Counted from the stretch's first letter, positions 1-7,784 are shown. The stretch is DNA of 42,689 nucleotides from Paludibacteraceae bacterium (GCA_017632345.1 JAGBRL010000005.1:1-42689), one strand, 5' to 3'. Made by a program: numbers and translations. Notes: generated by a model from the sequence alone, not told the origin.

Positions 1-87
1 GAAAAGAAGTGGACGCAACCAATTCATAATTGGGGCTTGATTATGAACCAATTTATTCTTATTTTTGAAAACAGAATTCAGATATAG
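1..87 (+). CDS. IS256-family transposase, C-terminal fragment (partial at window edge)
   Basis: Frame 1 is open from the first base and reads EKKWTQPIHNWGLIMNQFIL and eight more residues before a TAG at 85-87. The W-T-x-P-I-x-N-W-G/N pattern followed by a short hydrophobic stretch and a final E-x-R is the usual C-terminus of IS256-family (DDE, Mutator-like) transposases. Only 28 residues are visible, so catalytic residues and intactness cannot be judged. It points toward the following lytT gene and is separated from it by the IS end and a hairpin. Confidence 0.65.
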   Translation, partial: EKKWTQPIHNWGLIMNQFILIFENRIQI

Positions 88-143
88 GAGATTATACCTG
101 AATCCCGTATTCTACATTTACACAAAATTATGTACAGTGCCCC
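1..143 (+). mobile_element. 3' end of an IS256-family insertion sequence
   Basis: The window opens inside an insertion sequence. An open frame at 1-87 ends like an IS256-family transposase. It is followed at about 118-143 by a sequence whose reverse complement (GGGGCACTGTACATAATTTT, then GTGTAAA) resembles the terminal inverted repeat of that family. The probable element edge is at or near base 143, just before a hairpin that belongs to the neighbouring chromosome or spans the junction. The left end and any target duplication lie outside the window, so the boundary is inferred. Confidence 0.65.
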
Positions 144-171
144 TTCTGAAAGTTTTCAAAAGGCTTTTTTT
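142..171 (+). terminator. Intrinsic terminator-like hairpin at the IS junction
   Basis: CCTTCTGAAA (142-151) can pair with TTTCAAAAGG (154-163) with one C-A mismatch, followed by C and seven T. It could end transcription out of the insertion sequence. The stem starts at the inferred IS edge, so it may be a native terminator of lytT that the element has entered. Confidence 0.5.
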
Positions 172-188
172 ATATTTAGACAAAATAT

Positions 189-878
189 CTAGCCCAACCG
201 TTCCATCAATGCGTCCTTATAATTCTTGCCTATAGCCAACTTCTGACCCGCCACAGACACCATATTCCCCTCTATGGCCTCTATCTGAGAAATTGCCACT
301 ATATAAGACTTGTGAATCCTAACAAACTCATTCTGCGGAAGCTCTTCCTCTAACTTTTTCAGAGAATAATAAGCTGTAACTTTCTTGTCTTTCAGATGAA
401 AAGTCACATACTCGCTCTGTCCCTCCACATAAAGCAGGTCCGAATACTCTATCTTGTACAATTTGTAATCAGCCTTCACCATAAAGAAATCCTTCTCTGA
501 CTTGGGCTGCTGCATCTGGCGCTTCATTTTGAAACGCTCTACAGCCTTGTTTATAGCCTGCGTGAAACGCGGAAACGAAATAGGCTTCAGCAAATAGTCT
601 ATCGCCTCTAGCTCGTAACTGTCTATCGCGTACTCCGAATAGGCTGTGGTGAAAATTACCATCGGCTTGTCATTTAAAGACCTGATAAGGTCCAGCCCAG
701 AAAGCTCCGGCATCTGAATGTCAGACAGAATCAAATCTACCGGTTGCTGCTGAATTGCAACTATCGCAGACATCGCATCTTCGCACACATCCACAAGCTG
801 CAAATTCGGAATCTTCGACACATAGTCCGACAAAAGCTTCCTGGCCGGAAACTCATCGTCAATAATAAGCACCTTCAT
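189..878 (-). CDS. LytTR-family response regulator
   Basis: Cytoplasmic DNA-binding response regulator of the LytT/AlgR type, partner of the adjacent sensor kinase. The receiver domain spans about residues 1-115, with the acidic pair D7/D8, the phospho-acceptor Asp at about 53 (LSDIQMPE) and the conserved Lys in DYLLKP. A LytTR DNA-binding domain fills about residues 130-229, with FVRIHKSYIV and a C-terminal NYKD typical of the family. The ATG at 878 begins MKVLIIDDE, as expected for the receiver fold; in-frame ATGs at 893 and 944 would add 5 or 22 residues. The gene lies 118 bp after the kinase gene and is probably co-transcribed with it. Its 3' side is next to an IS256-family end, which may have replaced its original terminator. 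Confidence 0.9.
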   Translation of the reverse strand: MKVLIIDDEFPARKLLSDYVSKIPNLQLVDVCEDAMSAIVAIQQQPVDLILSDIQMPELSGLDLIRSLNDKPMVIFTTAYSEYAIDSYELEAIDYLLKPISFPRFTQAINKAVERFKMKRQMQQPKSEKDFFMVKADYKLYKIEYSDLLYVEGQSEYVTFHLKDKKVTAYYSLKKLEEELPQNEFVRIHKSYIVAISQIEAIEGNMVSVAGQKLAIGKNYKDALMERLG

Positions 879-996
879 TAATTCATTTTCCATAACCGTA
901 TATATTTTAATTGTTCGCAATTTGAAAGGCGCATATATAGGCAAGTCATTCTTAATCGCCTCGACCTTTATATATAAGCGGCCTAAAATTTAAATA

Positions 997-2121
997 CTAT
1001 CTTTCCAATTCAAATTCAAGCTTCACGCAAAAAGCGTCTTCTTTGTCATCCATTTCAAACTTATGTGTATCCGGATAAAGCAACCGCAGCCTCTGCTCCA
1101 CATTCTTCAGCCCGACGCCCTCCCTTTTTTTGCTTCCGCTCTCCTTCTTTTTCTTCCCTTTGCTGTTTTTCATCTCAAACAGCAGCCGGCCTTCCTTCAC
1201 GGCCAGTTTGATACGGATGTAAGCGCCCTCCTCTATCCCTATTCCGCTATGCTTAAAGCCATTCTCAATAAGAGGCTCAAGCAACATCGGAGCTACATAA
1301 ACAGGCTCGTCCGGCATATCCACATCAAATGTCACATCAATACAGTTTTCGTAACTGAACTTCTGGAAATTTATATAATTCTCCAGATAATGCACCTCGT
1401 CGTCCAGACTTATCTTTTCAGACTTGCACTCGTCCGTCACATACCTGAGCATCTCGGACAACATAAGAACACTGTTCGGAGCATTCTTGTCCTGCATATA
1501 GACCATCGAATAAATGTTGTTCAAGGCGTTGAACAAAAAGTGCGGATTAATCTGCGACCTCAGAAAGCGCAGCTCCATCTGAGACCGTTTCTGCTCAAGC
1601 TCAAGCCTCTCCTGCTCGTCTCTGTTAGCCTTGTTCACATAATACAGCAAAGAAGAAAAAAGGTAAGTGCACACAAAAATCACCGCTATTTTCAGCTTTA
1701 AGGAATCCTCTATTGCCGACGTTTTATCATCATCCTCAAAAAAAGGCCTCGTCTCCGAAGGCAACTGAATATCTAGCAAAGACTGCTCCTCTTCCGCCAT
1801 CGCAAACTCGTCATACTCTCTAATCACAAACTCGGCCAAATAAGCTAACTGAGAAACCGCAGCGAAAAGAAGCACACCAGAAAAGACAAGATAAAGCACC
1901 GCCTTGTGCTTCACCAGAAGCCTCGGCATAAGCACAAGGGTATTCACGTAAAAAAGCAGAATCATGCCGGCGACCTCTATTGCCGAAAGCGCTGCGGAAA
2001 GCCCAAGGTCCATCGAGATGTTGCTCACAGTCAGCATCGCGAAAAAGGCAATCCAAAGCAAAGGCTCTCGCACAAACCGACGCTTCAAAACCGACACTAT
2101 TTTAGACACAAATTCATTCAT
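997..2121 (-). CDS. LytS/YehU-type membrane sensor histidine kinase
   Basis: Membrane sensor kinase paired with the LytTR regulator downstream. The first 180 residues contain about four hydrophobic segments and an acidic loop. They are followed by the His_kinase domain motif FLRSQINPHFLFNALNNIY, whose His is the phosphorylation site of this family. A C-terminal HATPase_c domain has EPLIENGFKHSG (N box) and GVGLKNVEQRL (G box). There is no periplasmic sensor domain of recognisable type, so the stimulus is unknown. The ATG at 2121 has AAGGAG just upstream but only one base away, too close to be a good ribosome site. A further in-frame start would add 13 residues. Confidence 0.88.
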   Translation of the reverse strand: MNEFVSKIVSVLKRRFVREPLLWIAFFAMLTVSNISMDLGLSAALSAIEVAGMILLFYVNTLVLMPRLLVKHKAVLYLVFSGVLLFAAVSQLAYLAEFVIREYDEFAMAEEEQSLLDIQLPSETRPFFEDDDKTSAIEDSLKLKIAVIFVCTYLFSSLLYYVNKANRDEQERLELEQKRSQMELRFLRSQINPHFLFNALNNIYSMVYMQDKNAPNSVLMLSEMLRYVTDECKSEKISLDDEVHYLENYINFQKFSYENCIDVTFDVDMPDEPVYVAPMLLEPLIENGFKHSGIGIEEGAYIRIKLAVKEGRLLFEMKNSKGKKKKESGSKKREGVGLKNVEQRLRLLYPDTHKFEMDDKEDAFCVKLEFELER

Positions 2122-2179
2122 GCTCCTTAAATTTACACCAGCAATCCTAATTAATCGCACTGCCTGTATTCCTGCACAG

Positions 2180-2210
2180 CAAAAGTAAAATTAATAAGCA
2201 AAACGGCAAG
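2180..2210 (-). promoter_or_regulatory. Bacteroidota-type promoter for the lytS-lytT pair
   Basis: On the minus strand TACTTTTG (2187-2180) fits the -7 consensus TAnnTTTG. CTTG (2210-2207), 19 bp upstream, fits three of four bases of the -33 TTTG. It lies about 60 bp before the kinase start, in the region divergent with arsC. Confidence 0.55.
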
Positions 2211-2259
2211 ACAATTAGATTTATTTTCACTGAAAAAATTATTTTATTTGCTGAAATTG

Positions 2260-2267
2260 TATCTTTG
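2260..2267 (+). promoter_or_regulatory. -7 box for arsC
   Basis: TATCTTTG matches the TAnnTTTG -7 element exactly, 28 bp before the arsC start codon. No TTTG is present at the expected 19-20 bp upstream, so the -33 part is weak. Confidence 0.45.
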
Positions 2268-2294
2268 CACGGAATTTTATTTGATGTCACTTTT

Positions 2295-2723
2295 ATGAAA
2301 GTATTGATTTTATGCACAGGAAATAGTTGCCGCAGCCAGATGGCTCACGGTTTTTTGCAGTCGTTTGACGACAAACTGAACGTTCATTCCGCAGGCACGC
2401 AACCAGCGCCTCAGGTCAACCCAAAGGCTGTGCTTGTGATGAGCGAAGTCGGCGTTGACATATCAGAACACACGCCTAAGAACGTAGAAATATATCTGGA
2501 TGAGGAGTGGGACTATGTAATAACAGTCTGCGGCAGCGCCAACGAAACTTGCCCGGCTTTTGTTGGCAAAGTGGGAAAACGTCTGCACATAGGCTTTGAC
2601 GACCCTTCGGACTGTACCGGCTCTGACGACCTTGTCTTGAACGAATTTCGCAGAGTTAGAGACGAGATCAAAAACAGATTTGCAGATTTTCACAAACAAA
2701 TAAAAAATAACAGCAACGAATAA
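2295..2723 (+). CDS. arsC: Thioredoxin-coupled arsenate reductase ArsC-like protein (LMW tyrosine phosphatase fold)
   Basis: Predicted cytoplasmic arsenate reductase of 142 residues. The phosphatase-type P-loop CTGNSCRSQMA (C7 to about residue 17) and the later pair C79 and C86 (VITVCGSANETCP) reproduce the relay of nucleophilic and disulphide cysteines in S. aureus-type ArsC. GFDDP is the expected catalytic Asp region. The ATG at 2295 puts the P-loop at the usual distance from the N-terminus; an upstream in-frame ATG adds ten unlikely residues. There is no arsR, acr3 or arsM beside it, so the arsenate role rests on motifs alone. A related protein-tyrosine phosphatase activity is the main alternative. 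Confidence 0.83.
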   Translation: MKVLILCTGNSCRSQMAHGFLQSFDDKLNVHSAGTQPAPQVNPKAVLVMSEVGVDISEHTPKNVEIYLDEEWDYVITVCGSANETCPAFVGKVGKRLHIGFDDPSDCTGSDDLVLNEFRRVRDEIKNRFADFHKQIKNNSNE

Positions 2724-2838
2724 AAGGCGACGTGCCAATTTGTTTTTTTTACACGCTGAATAAAATTTCAGAAAAAAAGCACTCTGCTATCGATTATTAT
2801 TTGTACATTCGCCGAAATTTTAGCAAACGAGACTTTTT

Positions 2839-3357
2839 ATGACGGAAAGACAGTGGTTCGTGGCTTTCACAAAATCAAAGCACGAAAAGAAAATAAAAGC
2901 CAAGCTCGATGAAATGGGTGTTGAGAACTACCTCGCCGTGCGCGAAGAGGTTCATCAGTGGAAGGACAGGAAAAAAAAGGTCGAGGTGATGCTTATCCCT
3001 TGCGTCATTTTCATCAGGGGCATAAAAAAAGACGTTCTTGCTTTGCACAACGAATGCGGCATACCTATCAGTTTTATGCGAAACTTAACGACAAAGCAGA
3101 TTATGGTAGTGCCTGAAAAACAGATGCAGGACTTCATGTTCGTCCTGGACATGACAGACGATGTCGAGGTTGCCGACCTTAATCTGAAGCGAGGAGACTT
3201 TGTGCGCATCACCAAGGGCGTGCTTTCAAACGTAGAAGGCGAGCTGCTAAGCGTGAAAGGCAAGAAAAAGGTCGTGATACGCATAGACGGAGTTGTCGCT
3301 ATTGCAGTGGAAATTCCAGCCGCATACATAGAAAAGCTGAAAAAAGAGCCTGCCTGA
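2839..3357 (+). CDS. UpxY-like NusG paralogue (specialised transcription antiterminator)
   Basis: 172-residue NusG-family protein. The NGN domain is at about residues 1-110 (QWFVAFTKSKHEKKIKAKL is the typical start), and a KOW-like domain at about 120-165 has KRGDFVRITKGVLSNVEG. Length and N-terminus fit the UpxY family, which in Bacteroides travels with RNA polymerase through capsule operons. Here it stands alone: arsC is upstream, its own terminator follows at about 3400, and the next operon encodes a 2-oxoacid oxidoreductase. Its target operon is therefore not local or not obvious. Housekeeping NusG is less likely because there is no secE or rplK next to it. Confidence 0.8.
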   Translation: MTERQWFVAFTKSKHEKKIKAKLDEMGVENYLAVREEVHQWKDRKKKVEVMLIPCVIFIRGIKKDVLALHNECGIPISFMRNLTTKQIMVVPEKQMQDFMFVLDMTDDVEVADLNLKRGDFVRITKGVLSNVEGELLSVKGKKKVVIRIDGVVAIAVEIPAAYIEKLKKEPA

Positions 3358-3399
3358 CAATCTTTCGAGAACTGTTTTGCAACAAAATGCAAGTCTTGC

Positions 3400-3433
3400 G
3401 CGTTACACCTTAGCTGTACGCTCACTTTTTTTT
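3400..3433 (+). terminator. Intrinsic terminator after the UpxY-like gene
   Basis: GCG(T)TACA at 3400-3407 pairs with TGTACGC at 3415-3421 around a seven-base loop with one bulged T. It is followed by TCAC and eight T (3426-3433). Confidence 0.55.
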
Positions 3434-3465
3434 CGCATTTTGCAAAAAAATTTAAGTGCGACGGC

Positions 3466-3496
3466 TTTAATTTTAGAGACAAAAAGCGTACCTTTG
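3466..3496 (+). promoter_or_regulatory. Bacteroidota-type promoter for the korDABC operon
   Basis: TTTA at 3466-3469, 19 bp, then TACCTTTG at 3489-3496 (perfect TAnnTTTG), 46 bp before the ferredoxin-subunit ATG. Confidence 0.65.
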
Positions 3497-3542
3497 CAAA
3501 TTATAATTGCAAATAATTAACGTTATCATAAAAACAAGAAAA

Positions 3543-3770
3543 ATGGCTAAAATAAAAGGAGCTGTTGTGGTTAACACCGAAAGATGCAAAGGATGCGAGC
3601 TTTGCGTCGTGGCATGCCCTGCAAATGTGCTGGCGATGTCTAAACAGGTTAACGCCAAAGGTTACAACTATGCGGTCATGGCGGATGAAGATGCCTGCAT
3701 AGGTTGCGCGAGTTGTGGTATTGTATGTCCAGACGGATGTATCTCAGTTTATAAAACGAAATTAGCTTAA
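3543..3770 (+). CDS. korD: 2-oxoacid:ferredoxin oxidoreductase, ferredoxin-like delta subunit
   Basis: 75-residue 2x[4Fe-4S] ferredoxin subunit that passes electrons from the TPP centre to ferredoxin. The two clusters are visible as C15-x2-C18-x2-C21-x3-C25P and C52-x2-C55-x2-C58-x3-C62P. It is the first gene of a tight four-gene operon (five bases to the next start), matching the order delta-alpha-beta-gamma of Bacteroides operons annotated vor/kor. The start at 3543 is directly preceded by AAAA-rich leader rather than a Shine-Dalgarno site. The exact 2-oxoacid (2-oxoglutarate or branched-chain) cannot be told from sequence. Confidence 0.9.
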   Translation: MAKIKGAVVVNTERCKGCELCVVACPANVLAMSKQVNAKGYNYAVMADEDACIGCASCGIVCPDGCISVYKTKLA

Positions 3771-3775
3771 AATAG

Positions 3776-4855
3776 ATGAGTGAAGAAGTTAAATTAATGA
3801 AAGGTAACGAAGCGATTGCGCACGCTGCTATCAGATGCGGATGCGACGGTTACTTCGGCTACCCTATCACTCCGCAGTCCGAGGTGCTTGAGACTCTGAT
3901 GGAGGTTGAACCTTGGAAAACGACCGGAATGGTAGTTTTGCAGGCGGAAAGTGAAGTTTCTGCCATCAATATGGTTTATGGCGGCGCAGGATGTGGCAAG
4001 AAGGTGATGACTTCGTCTTCCAGCCCGGGTGTGTCTCTAAAACAAGAGGGTGTGTCTTACCTTGCCGGCGCGGAACTCCCTGCCCTTATCGTGAACGTGA
4101 TGAGAGGAGGTCCGGGACTCGGAACTATCCAGCCTAGCCAGGCTGACTATTTCCAGACTGTTAAAGGTGGCGGACACGGCGACTACAGACTTATAGCGCT
4201 TGCGCCTGCTTCGGTTCAGGAAATGGCAGATTTTGTAGGTCTTGGCTTTGACTTGGCTTTCAAATACAGAAATCCGGCTATCATACTTGCTGACGGTGTC
4301 ATCGGACAGATGATGGAAAAGGTTGTGCTTCCTGACTTCCAGCCTAGAATGACTGAAGAGGAAATTGCGGAAAAATGTCCTTGGGCTGCAGTTGGAAAGC
4401 CTAAGAACAGAGAGCGCAACGTAATCACATCGCTTGAACTTCAGCCTGACGCAATGGAACAGAACAACATCAGGTTTCAGGAAAAATATAAGACTATCGA
4501 AGAGAACGAAGTGCGCTACGAAGAGATAATGTGCGACGACGCAGAGTATCTTCTGGTTGCGTTTGGCTCGTCTGCACGTATATGCCAAAAAGCTGTCGAA
4601 ATTGCACGCGAACAGGGCATCAAGCTTGGCCTGCTGCGCCCTATCACTTTGTGGCCGTTCCCTAAAAAGGCCCTTGCTGATTATGCAAATAAGGTGAAGG
4701 CTATGCTTTCGGTTGAGCTTAACGCCGGACAGATGGTGGAAGATGTGCGTCTCGCAGTGAACGGAAAGGTTCCTGTTGAGCATTACGGACGTTTGGGTGG
4801 TATCGTTTACACTCCAGACGAAATTGTCGAGGCAGTTAAAAATAAAATAATGTAA
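3776..4855 (+). CDS. korA: 2-oxoacid:ferredoxin oxidoreductase subunit alpha (VorB/KorA type)
   Basis: 359-residue alpha subunit of a CoA-dependent 2-oxoacid:ferredoxin oxidoreductase, which makes acyl-CoA, CO2 and reduced ferredoxin. Recognisable parts are the pyrimidine-binding start (KGNEAIAHAAIRCGCDGYFG), YPITPQSE, the E-S-E stretch QAESEVSAINMVYGGA, and a C-terminal domain II with LLRPITLWPFP. Length agrees with Bacteroidota proteins annotated as 3-methyl-2-oxobutanoate dehydrogenase subunit VorB. KorA for 2-oxoglutarate is the other reading. It is five bases after korD and 21 before korB. Confidence 0.9.
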   Translation: MSEEVKLMKGNEAIAHAAIRCGCDGYFGYPITPQSEVLETLMEVEPWKTTGMVVLQAESEVSAINMVYGGAGCGKKVMTSSSSPGVSLKQEGVSYLAGAELPALIVNVMRGGPGLGTIQPSQADYFQTVKGGGHGDYRLIALAPASVQEMADFVGLGFDLAFKYRNPAIILADGVIGQMMEKVVLPDFQPRMTEEEIAEKCPWAAVGKPKNRERNVITSLELQPDAMEQNNIRFQEKYKTIEENEVRYEEIMCDDAEYLLVAFGSSARICQKAVEIAREQGIKLGLLRPITLWPFPKKALADYANKVKAMLSVELNAGQMVEDVRLAVNGKVPVEHYGRLGGIVYTPDEIVEAVKNKIM

Positions 4856-4876
4856 TTTCTTAAAAATCAGAAACAA

Positions 4877-5653
4877 ATGGCACTTGAAGATATAATCAAA
4901 CCCGAAAATCTGGTTTATAAGAAACCGGACATAATGAACGACAACGCCATGCACTACTGCCCTGGCTGCAGCCATGGTGTTGTTCACAAATTAATTGCTG
5001 AAGTTATCGAAGAGATGGGGCTTGTTGAAGACTCTATCGGGATAACTCCAGTTGGCTGCGCTGTGTTCGCCTACAACTATATCGACATCGACTGGGAAGA
5101 GGCTGCTCACGGACGCGCTCCTGCGTTGGCTACCGCTATCAAAAGGCTTCGCCCTAACAAGCTCGTTTTCACTTATCAGGGTGACGGAGACTTGTCGGCT
5201 ATAGGTACAGCGGAAACTATTCACGCCTGCAACCGCGGCGAAAGCATCGCGATCATATTCATCAACAACGGTATTTACGGCATGACCGGCGGACAGATGG
5301 CTCCTACTACCCTCGAAGGTATTAAAACGGCGACTTGTCCTTACGGACGTGACGTTAAGCTGAACGGTTATCCTTTGAAGATAACAAACTTGTTAAAGGA
5401 ACTGGAAGGCACAAGATTCGTGACTCGTCAGAGCGTGCACACCGCTGCGGCTGTCCGCAAAACTAAAAAAGCCATAAGAAAGGCTTTTGAAAATTGCTTG
5501 GACGGAAAGGGCGGCGCTAACGTTGTTGAAGTTGTTTCAACTTGCTCTTCTGGCTGGAAAATGACTCCTGCCAAGGCAAACAAGTGGATGGAAGAGAACA
5601 TGTTCCCTGCTTATCCGCTGGGTGATTTAAGAGACAGAGACGCTAACATTTAA
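4877..5653 (+). CDS. korB: 2-oxoacid:ferredoxin oxidoreductase subunit beta (TPP-binding)
   Basis: 258-residue thiamine-pyrophosphate-binding subunit. CPGCSHG near residue 25 is the conserved beta-subunit motif. GDGDLSAIG followed by NNGIYGMTGGQ is the TPP/Mg signature. It works with the alpha and gamma subunits as the catalytic core. The pattern Y-C-P-G-C-S-H-G and the absence of a long C-terminal extension fit the four-subunit Vor/Kor class rather than single-chain pyruvate:ferredoxin oxidoreductase. Confidence 0.92.
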   Translation: MALEDIIKPENLVYKKPDIMNDNAMHYCPGCSHGVVHKLIAEVIEEMGLVEDSIGITPVGCAVFAYNYIDIDWEEAAHGRAPALATAIKRLRPNKLVFTYQGDGDLSAIGTAETIHACNRGESIAIIFINNGIYGMTGGQMAPTTLEGIKTATCPYGRDVKLNGYPLKITNLLKELEGTRFVTRQSVHTAAAVRKTKKAIRKAFENCLDGKGGANVVEVVSTCSSGWKMTPAKANKWMEENMFPAYPLGDLRDRDANI

Positions 5654-5663
5654 TTTGCAGACA

Positions 5664-6203
5664 ATGAAAGAGGAAATAATTATAGCCGGGTTCGGCGGTC
5701 AAGGTGTGCTATCTATGGGCAAAATCCTCGCTTACTCTGGTCTTATGCAGGGTAAAGAGGTTACTTGGATGCCGGCTTACGGTCCGGAACAGCGTGGTGG
5801 CACGGCTAACGTGACTGTTATTCTGAGCGACGAAAAAATCAGTTCGCCTATCTTGAACGAATTTGACACTGCGATAATTTTGAACCAGCAGTCTCTGGAC
5901 AAGTTCGAAAAAAGCGTGAAGCCTGGCGGCACTTTGATTTACGACCCGTACGGAATCACTAAGGCTCCGACAAGAACGGACATAAACGTTTACAAGATTA
6001 ACGCAATGGACACATCAATAGAGATGAACGCTCCTAAATCATTCAACATGATTATATTGGGTGGTCTGCTCAAAGTGCGTCCGATTGTTGAGCTTGATAA
6101 TGTTCTTAAAGGTCTTAAAAAGACTTTGCCGGAGAGACATCATCACCTTATCCCGATGAACGAAACTGCCTTGAAAAAAGGTATGGAAATCATCGAAAAA
6201 TAA
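5664..6203 (+). CDS. korC: 2-oxoacid:ferredoxin oxidoreductase subunit gamma
   Basis: 179-residue gamma subunit with the N-terminal glycine-rich turn IIIAGFGGQGVLSMGK. It continues with WMPAYGPEQRGG and a central N-Q-x-S-L-D-K-F segment typical of the POR/KOR gamma family, which contributes to the CoA and dimer interface. The ATG at 5664 is preferred; an in-frame TTG three codons earlier would almost touch the korB stop. It is the last gene of the operon and is followed by a strong terminator. Confidence 0.9.
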   Translation: MKEEIIIAGFGGQGVLSMGKILAYSGLMQGKEVTWMPAYGPEQRGGTANVTVILSDEKISSPILNEFDTAIILNQQSLDKFEKSVKPGGTLIYDPYGITKAPTRTDINVYKINAMDTSIEMNAPKSFNMIILGGLLKVRPIVELDNVLKGLKKTLPERHHHLIPMNETALKKGMEIIEK

Positions 6204-6216
6204 GGATATGCAAAGG

Positions 6217-6250
6217 AACTCCCGCACCTCTTTGGTTCGGGAGTTTTTTT
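6217..6250 (+). terminator. Intrinsic terminator of the kor operon
   Basis: AACTCCCG (6217-6224) pairs perfectly with CGGGAGTT (6238-6245), with a 13-base loop and a run of T through 6250. Confidence 0.85.
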
Positions 6251-6320
6251 GTATATATGCAGCCTCTTTGTATCTTTACAAATAGACGAGTATGTCAAAA
6301 GTATTAGTACAGAGGTTGTC

Positions 6321-7619
6321 TTATGGTTTATAGCCTCCGCTTTGGGGCGCGGCAAGCACACAATGCCCTACAACACAACGCAAACAATTTCCTCGTTCAC
6401 AAAAATTGCACTTGAGTTCTACCAACGCTTGCGAGTCATAGGCAGACAACGCTTCAACTCCGTATTCGCTCCACATCGAAATTATACTGTTCTTTTCCGC
6501 TGGCAATCTTTCCAATAGCGTAAAAGCAAACTCTTGCATCTCGGTATCTCCATGCGTCTTTGAATAGGAAAACAGCAGCGGGGCTACCGTGTTTATCAGA
6601 ATTACATCTACGCTCTCTTTGCTCAATCGCTTTGTAAATTTACGGACAGAAGCCTTATCTCCTAAACTGTAACGCTCCGACCAATATTCAGACGCTTCAC
6701 AACTCAACAAATGACGCAACCTGTCCAAATCCCTCTCTTTCAAAATCTTAGAAAACAAATTCGATGAACGATGAACCAAATTGGCAAACTGAGCAATACG
6801 CACACCCGGAGAGTTTGACGGACGCATACGCGCAAATTTCCAATAAGACGCATCAATTGGCTTCAAATTAAATTTTTTCTTAAAAAAAGCGTACTCTTTT
6901 TGCAAAGAGACAACATAATCGTCTGCATCGTCAACATTTCCAAGAAGTCCAGACTGCCCAAAAACAAGCGCCTCGACTTGAAACGCGCTGTCTTTGTGTT
7001 TTGCAAGATAACGCAACGGAAGCGACCGTGCCAGCAATTCAAATGGCAGCCCGTTAACATTCATGCCGAAATTACGAGCCAGAAGCACGTAAAAAGCCTC
7101 CGGCCAGTCTCCCTTTGACTGATTAAGCAACTCCTCGACCATCAAAGCTTTCCTCTCAAGACGAGAGCATACCAAACGGCAAAAAGAGAGCCGCATCAAT
7201 TCCGTGCATCTTAAATTCCAGAAAGAGCCGCACCGCACCTGCTGCTCCGAACAGAAAAGCTGCTCTATACGGGCCAGAACACTATCTTGAATATTCATCA
7301 CCACCTGCGGAATCACCTCGCCAGAAGACCGTCTAACAACACAGTCACTCTCCGCCACAACATGCAGCACGACTGAGTCATAGGTCTTGTCTGCATCATG
7401 ACCGTGCCTGCACCAGTCAGAAGCCTTGCAGTGAAGCTCCACATTTCCAGCCCACAACGTATTTCCAACCCTTACTTTAGCATTGAAAAAATCCGGACCA
7501 GAATCGCAATTAAGCGACCCTGTATCAATAATCTCCAGCTCTTCTCCGTCAACAGTAAACATCGAAGATGCAGCCCATAATCTATACTGCCAAAAATAAC
7601 GCAAATATTCCTCTCGCAT
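6321..7619 (-). CDS. DUF2851 family protein
   Basis: 432-residue conserved Bacteroidota protein of unknown function. The start at 7619 gives MREEYLRYFWQYRLW, the usual opening of DUF2851. Upstream in-frame starts add 35 basic, low-complexity residues and are less likely. Other family-like segments are SGPDFFNAKVRVG, WAGNVELHCKASDW and PSNSPGVRIAQFANL. The C-terminus has four cysteines (CNFCERGNCLRC) that could hold a metal. It is transcribed toward the kor operon and diverges from the lipid kinase gene. No enzymatic function is claimed. Confidence 0.85.
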   Translation of the reverse strand: MREEYLRYFWQYRLWAASSMFTVDGEELEIIDTGSLNCDSGPDFFNAKVRVGNTLWAGNVELHCKASDWCRHGHDADKTYDSVVLHVVAESDCVVRRSSGEVIPQVVMNIQDSVLARIEQLFCSEQQVRCGSFWNLRCTELMRLSFCRLVCSRLERKALMVEELLNQSKGDWPEAFYVLLARNFGMNVNGLPFELLARSLPLRYLAKHKDSAFQVEALVFGQSGLLGNVDDADDYVVSLQKEYAFFKKKFNLKPIDASYWKFARMRPSNSPGVRIAQFANLVHRSSNLFSKILKERDLDRLRHLLSCEASEYWSERYSLGDKASVRKFTKRLSKESVDVILINTVAPLLFSYSKTHGDTEMQEFAFTLLERLPAEKNSIISMWSEYGVEALSAYDSQALVELKCNFCERGNCLRCVVGHCVLAAPQSGGYKP

Positions 7620-7727
7620 AAAAACGTAAACAACAAAAAGGCGCAAGAGCCTTTCTCGATTAAACAAAAAACGGACATTCTTCGTTAAAGAGCAAAGACG
7701 AGACAAAGAACAACTCATCTTCACCGT

Positions 7728-7759
7728 TTTGCAAATATCATCAAAAATACTTATATTTG
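7728..7759 (+). promoter_or_regulatory. Bacteroidota-type promoter for the diacylglycerol-kinase-like gene
   Basis: TTTG (7728-7731), a 20-bp spacer and TATATTTG (7752-7759) match both the -33 and -7 elements perfectly, 25 bp before the start codon. Confidence 0.75.
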
Positions 7760-7784
7760 CGGTATATAATTAGAAATTTTTTAA

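Noticed and set aside
1063..1701. 212-codon plus-strand frame over the lytS gene
   Set aside because: Opposite-strand shadow of the histidine kinase; no recognisable domain.
3373..3447. Imperfect inverted repeat built of TTTTGCA and AAAATGC
   Set aside because: The two-base offset and A/T-rich composition make it unconvincing beyond the better terminator between its arms.
4037..4987. 316-codon minus-strand frame opposite korA-korB
   Set aside because: It is the antisense shadow of clearly coding kor genes and has no protein-like composition.
6271..6333. TATCTTTA box followed by a 13-codon ATG frame
   Set aside because: The box lacks the final G, the frame overlaps the 3' end of the DUF2851 gene, and there is no terminator.
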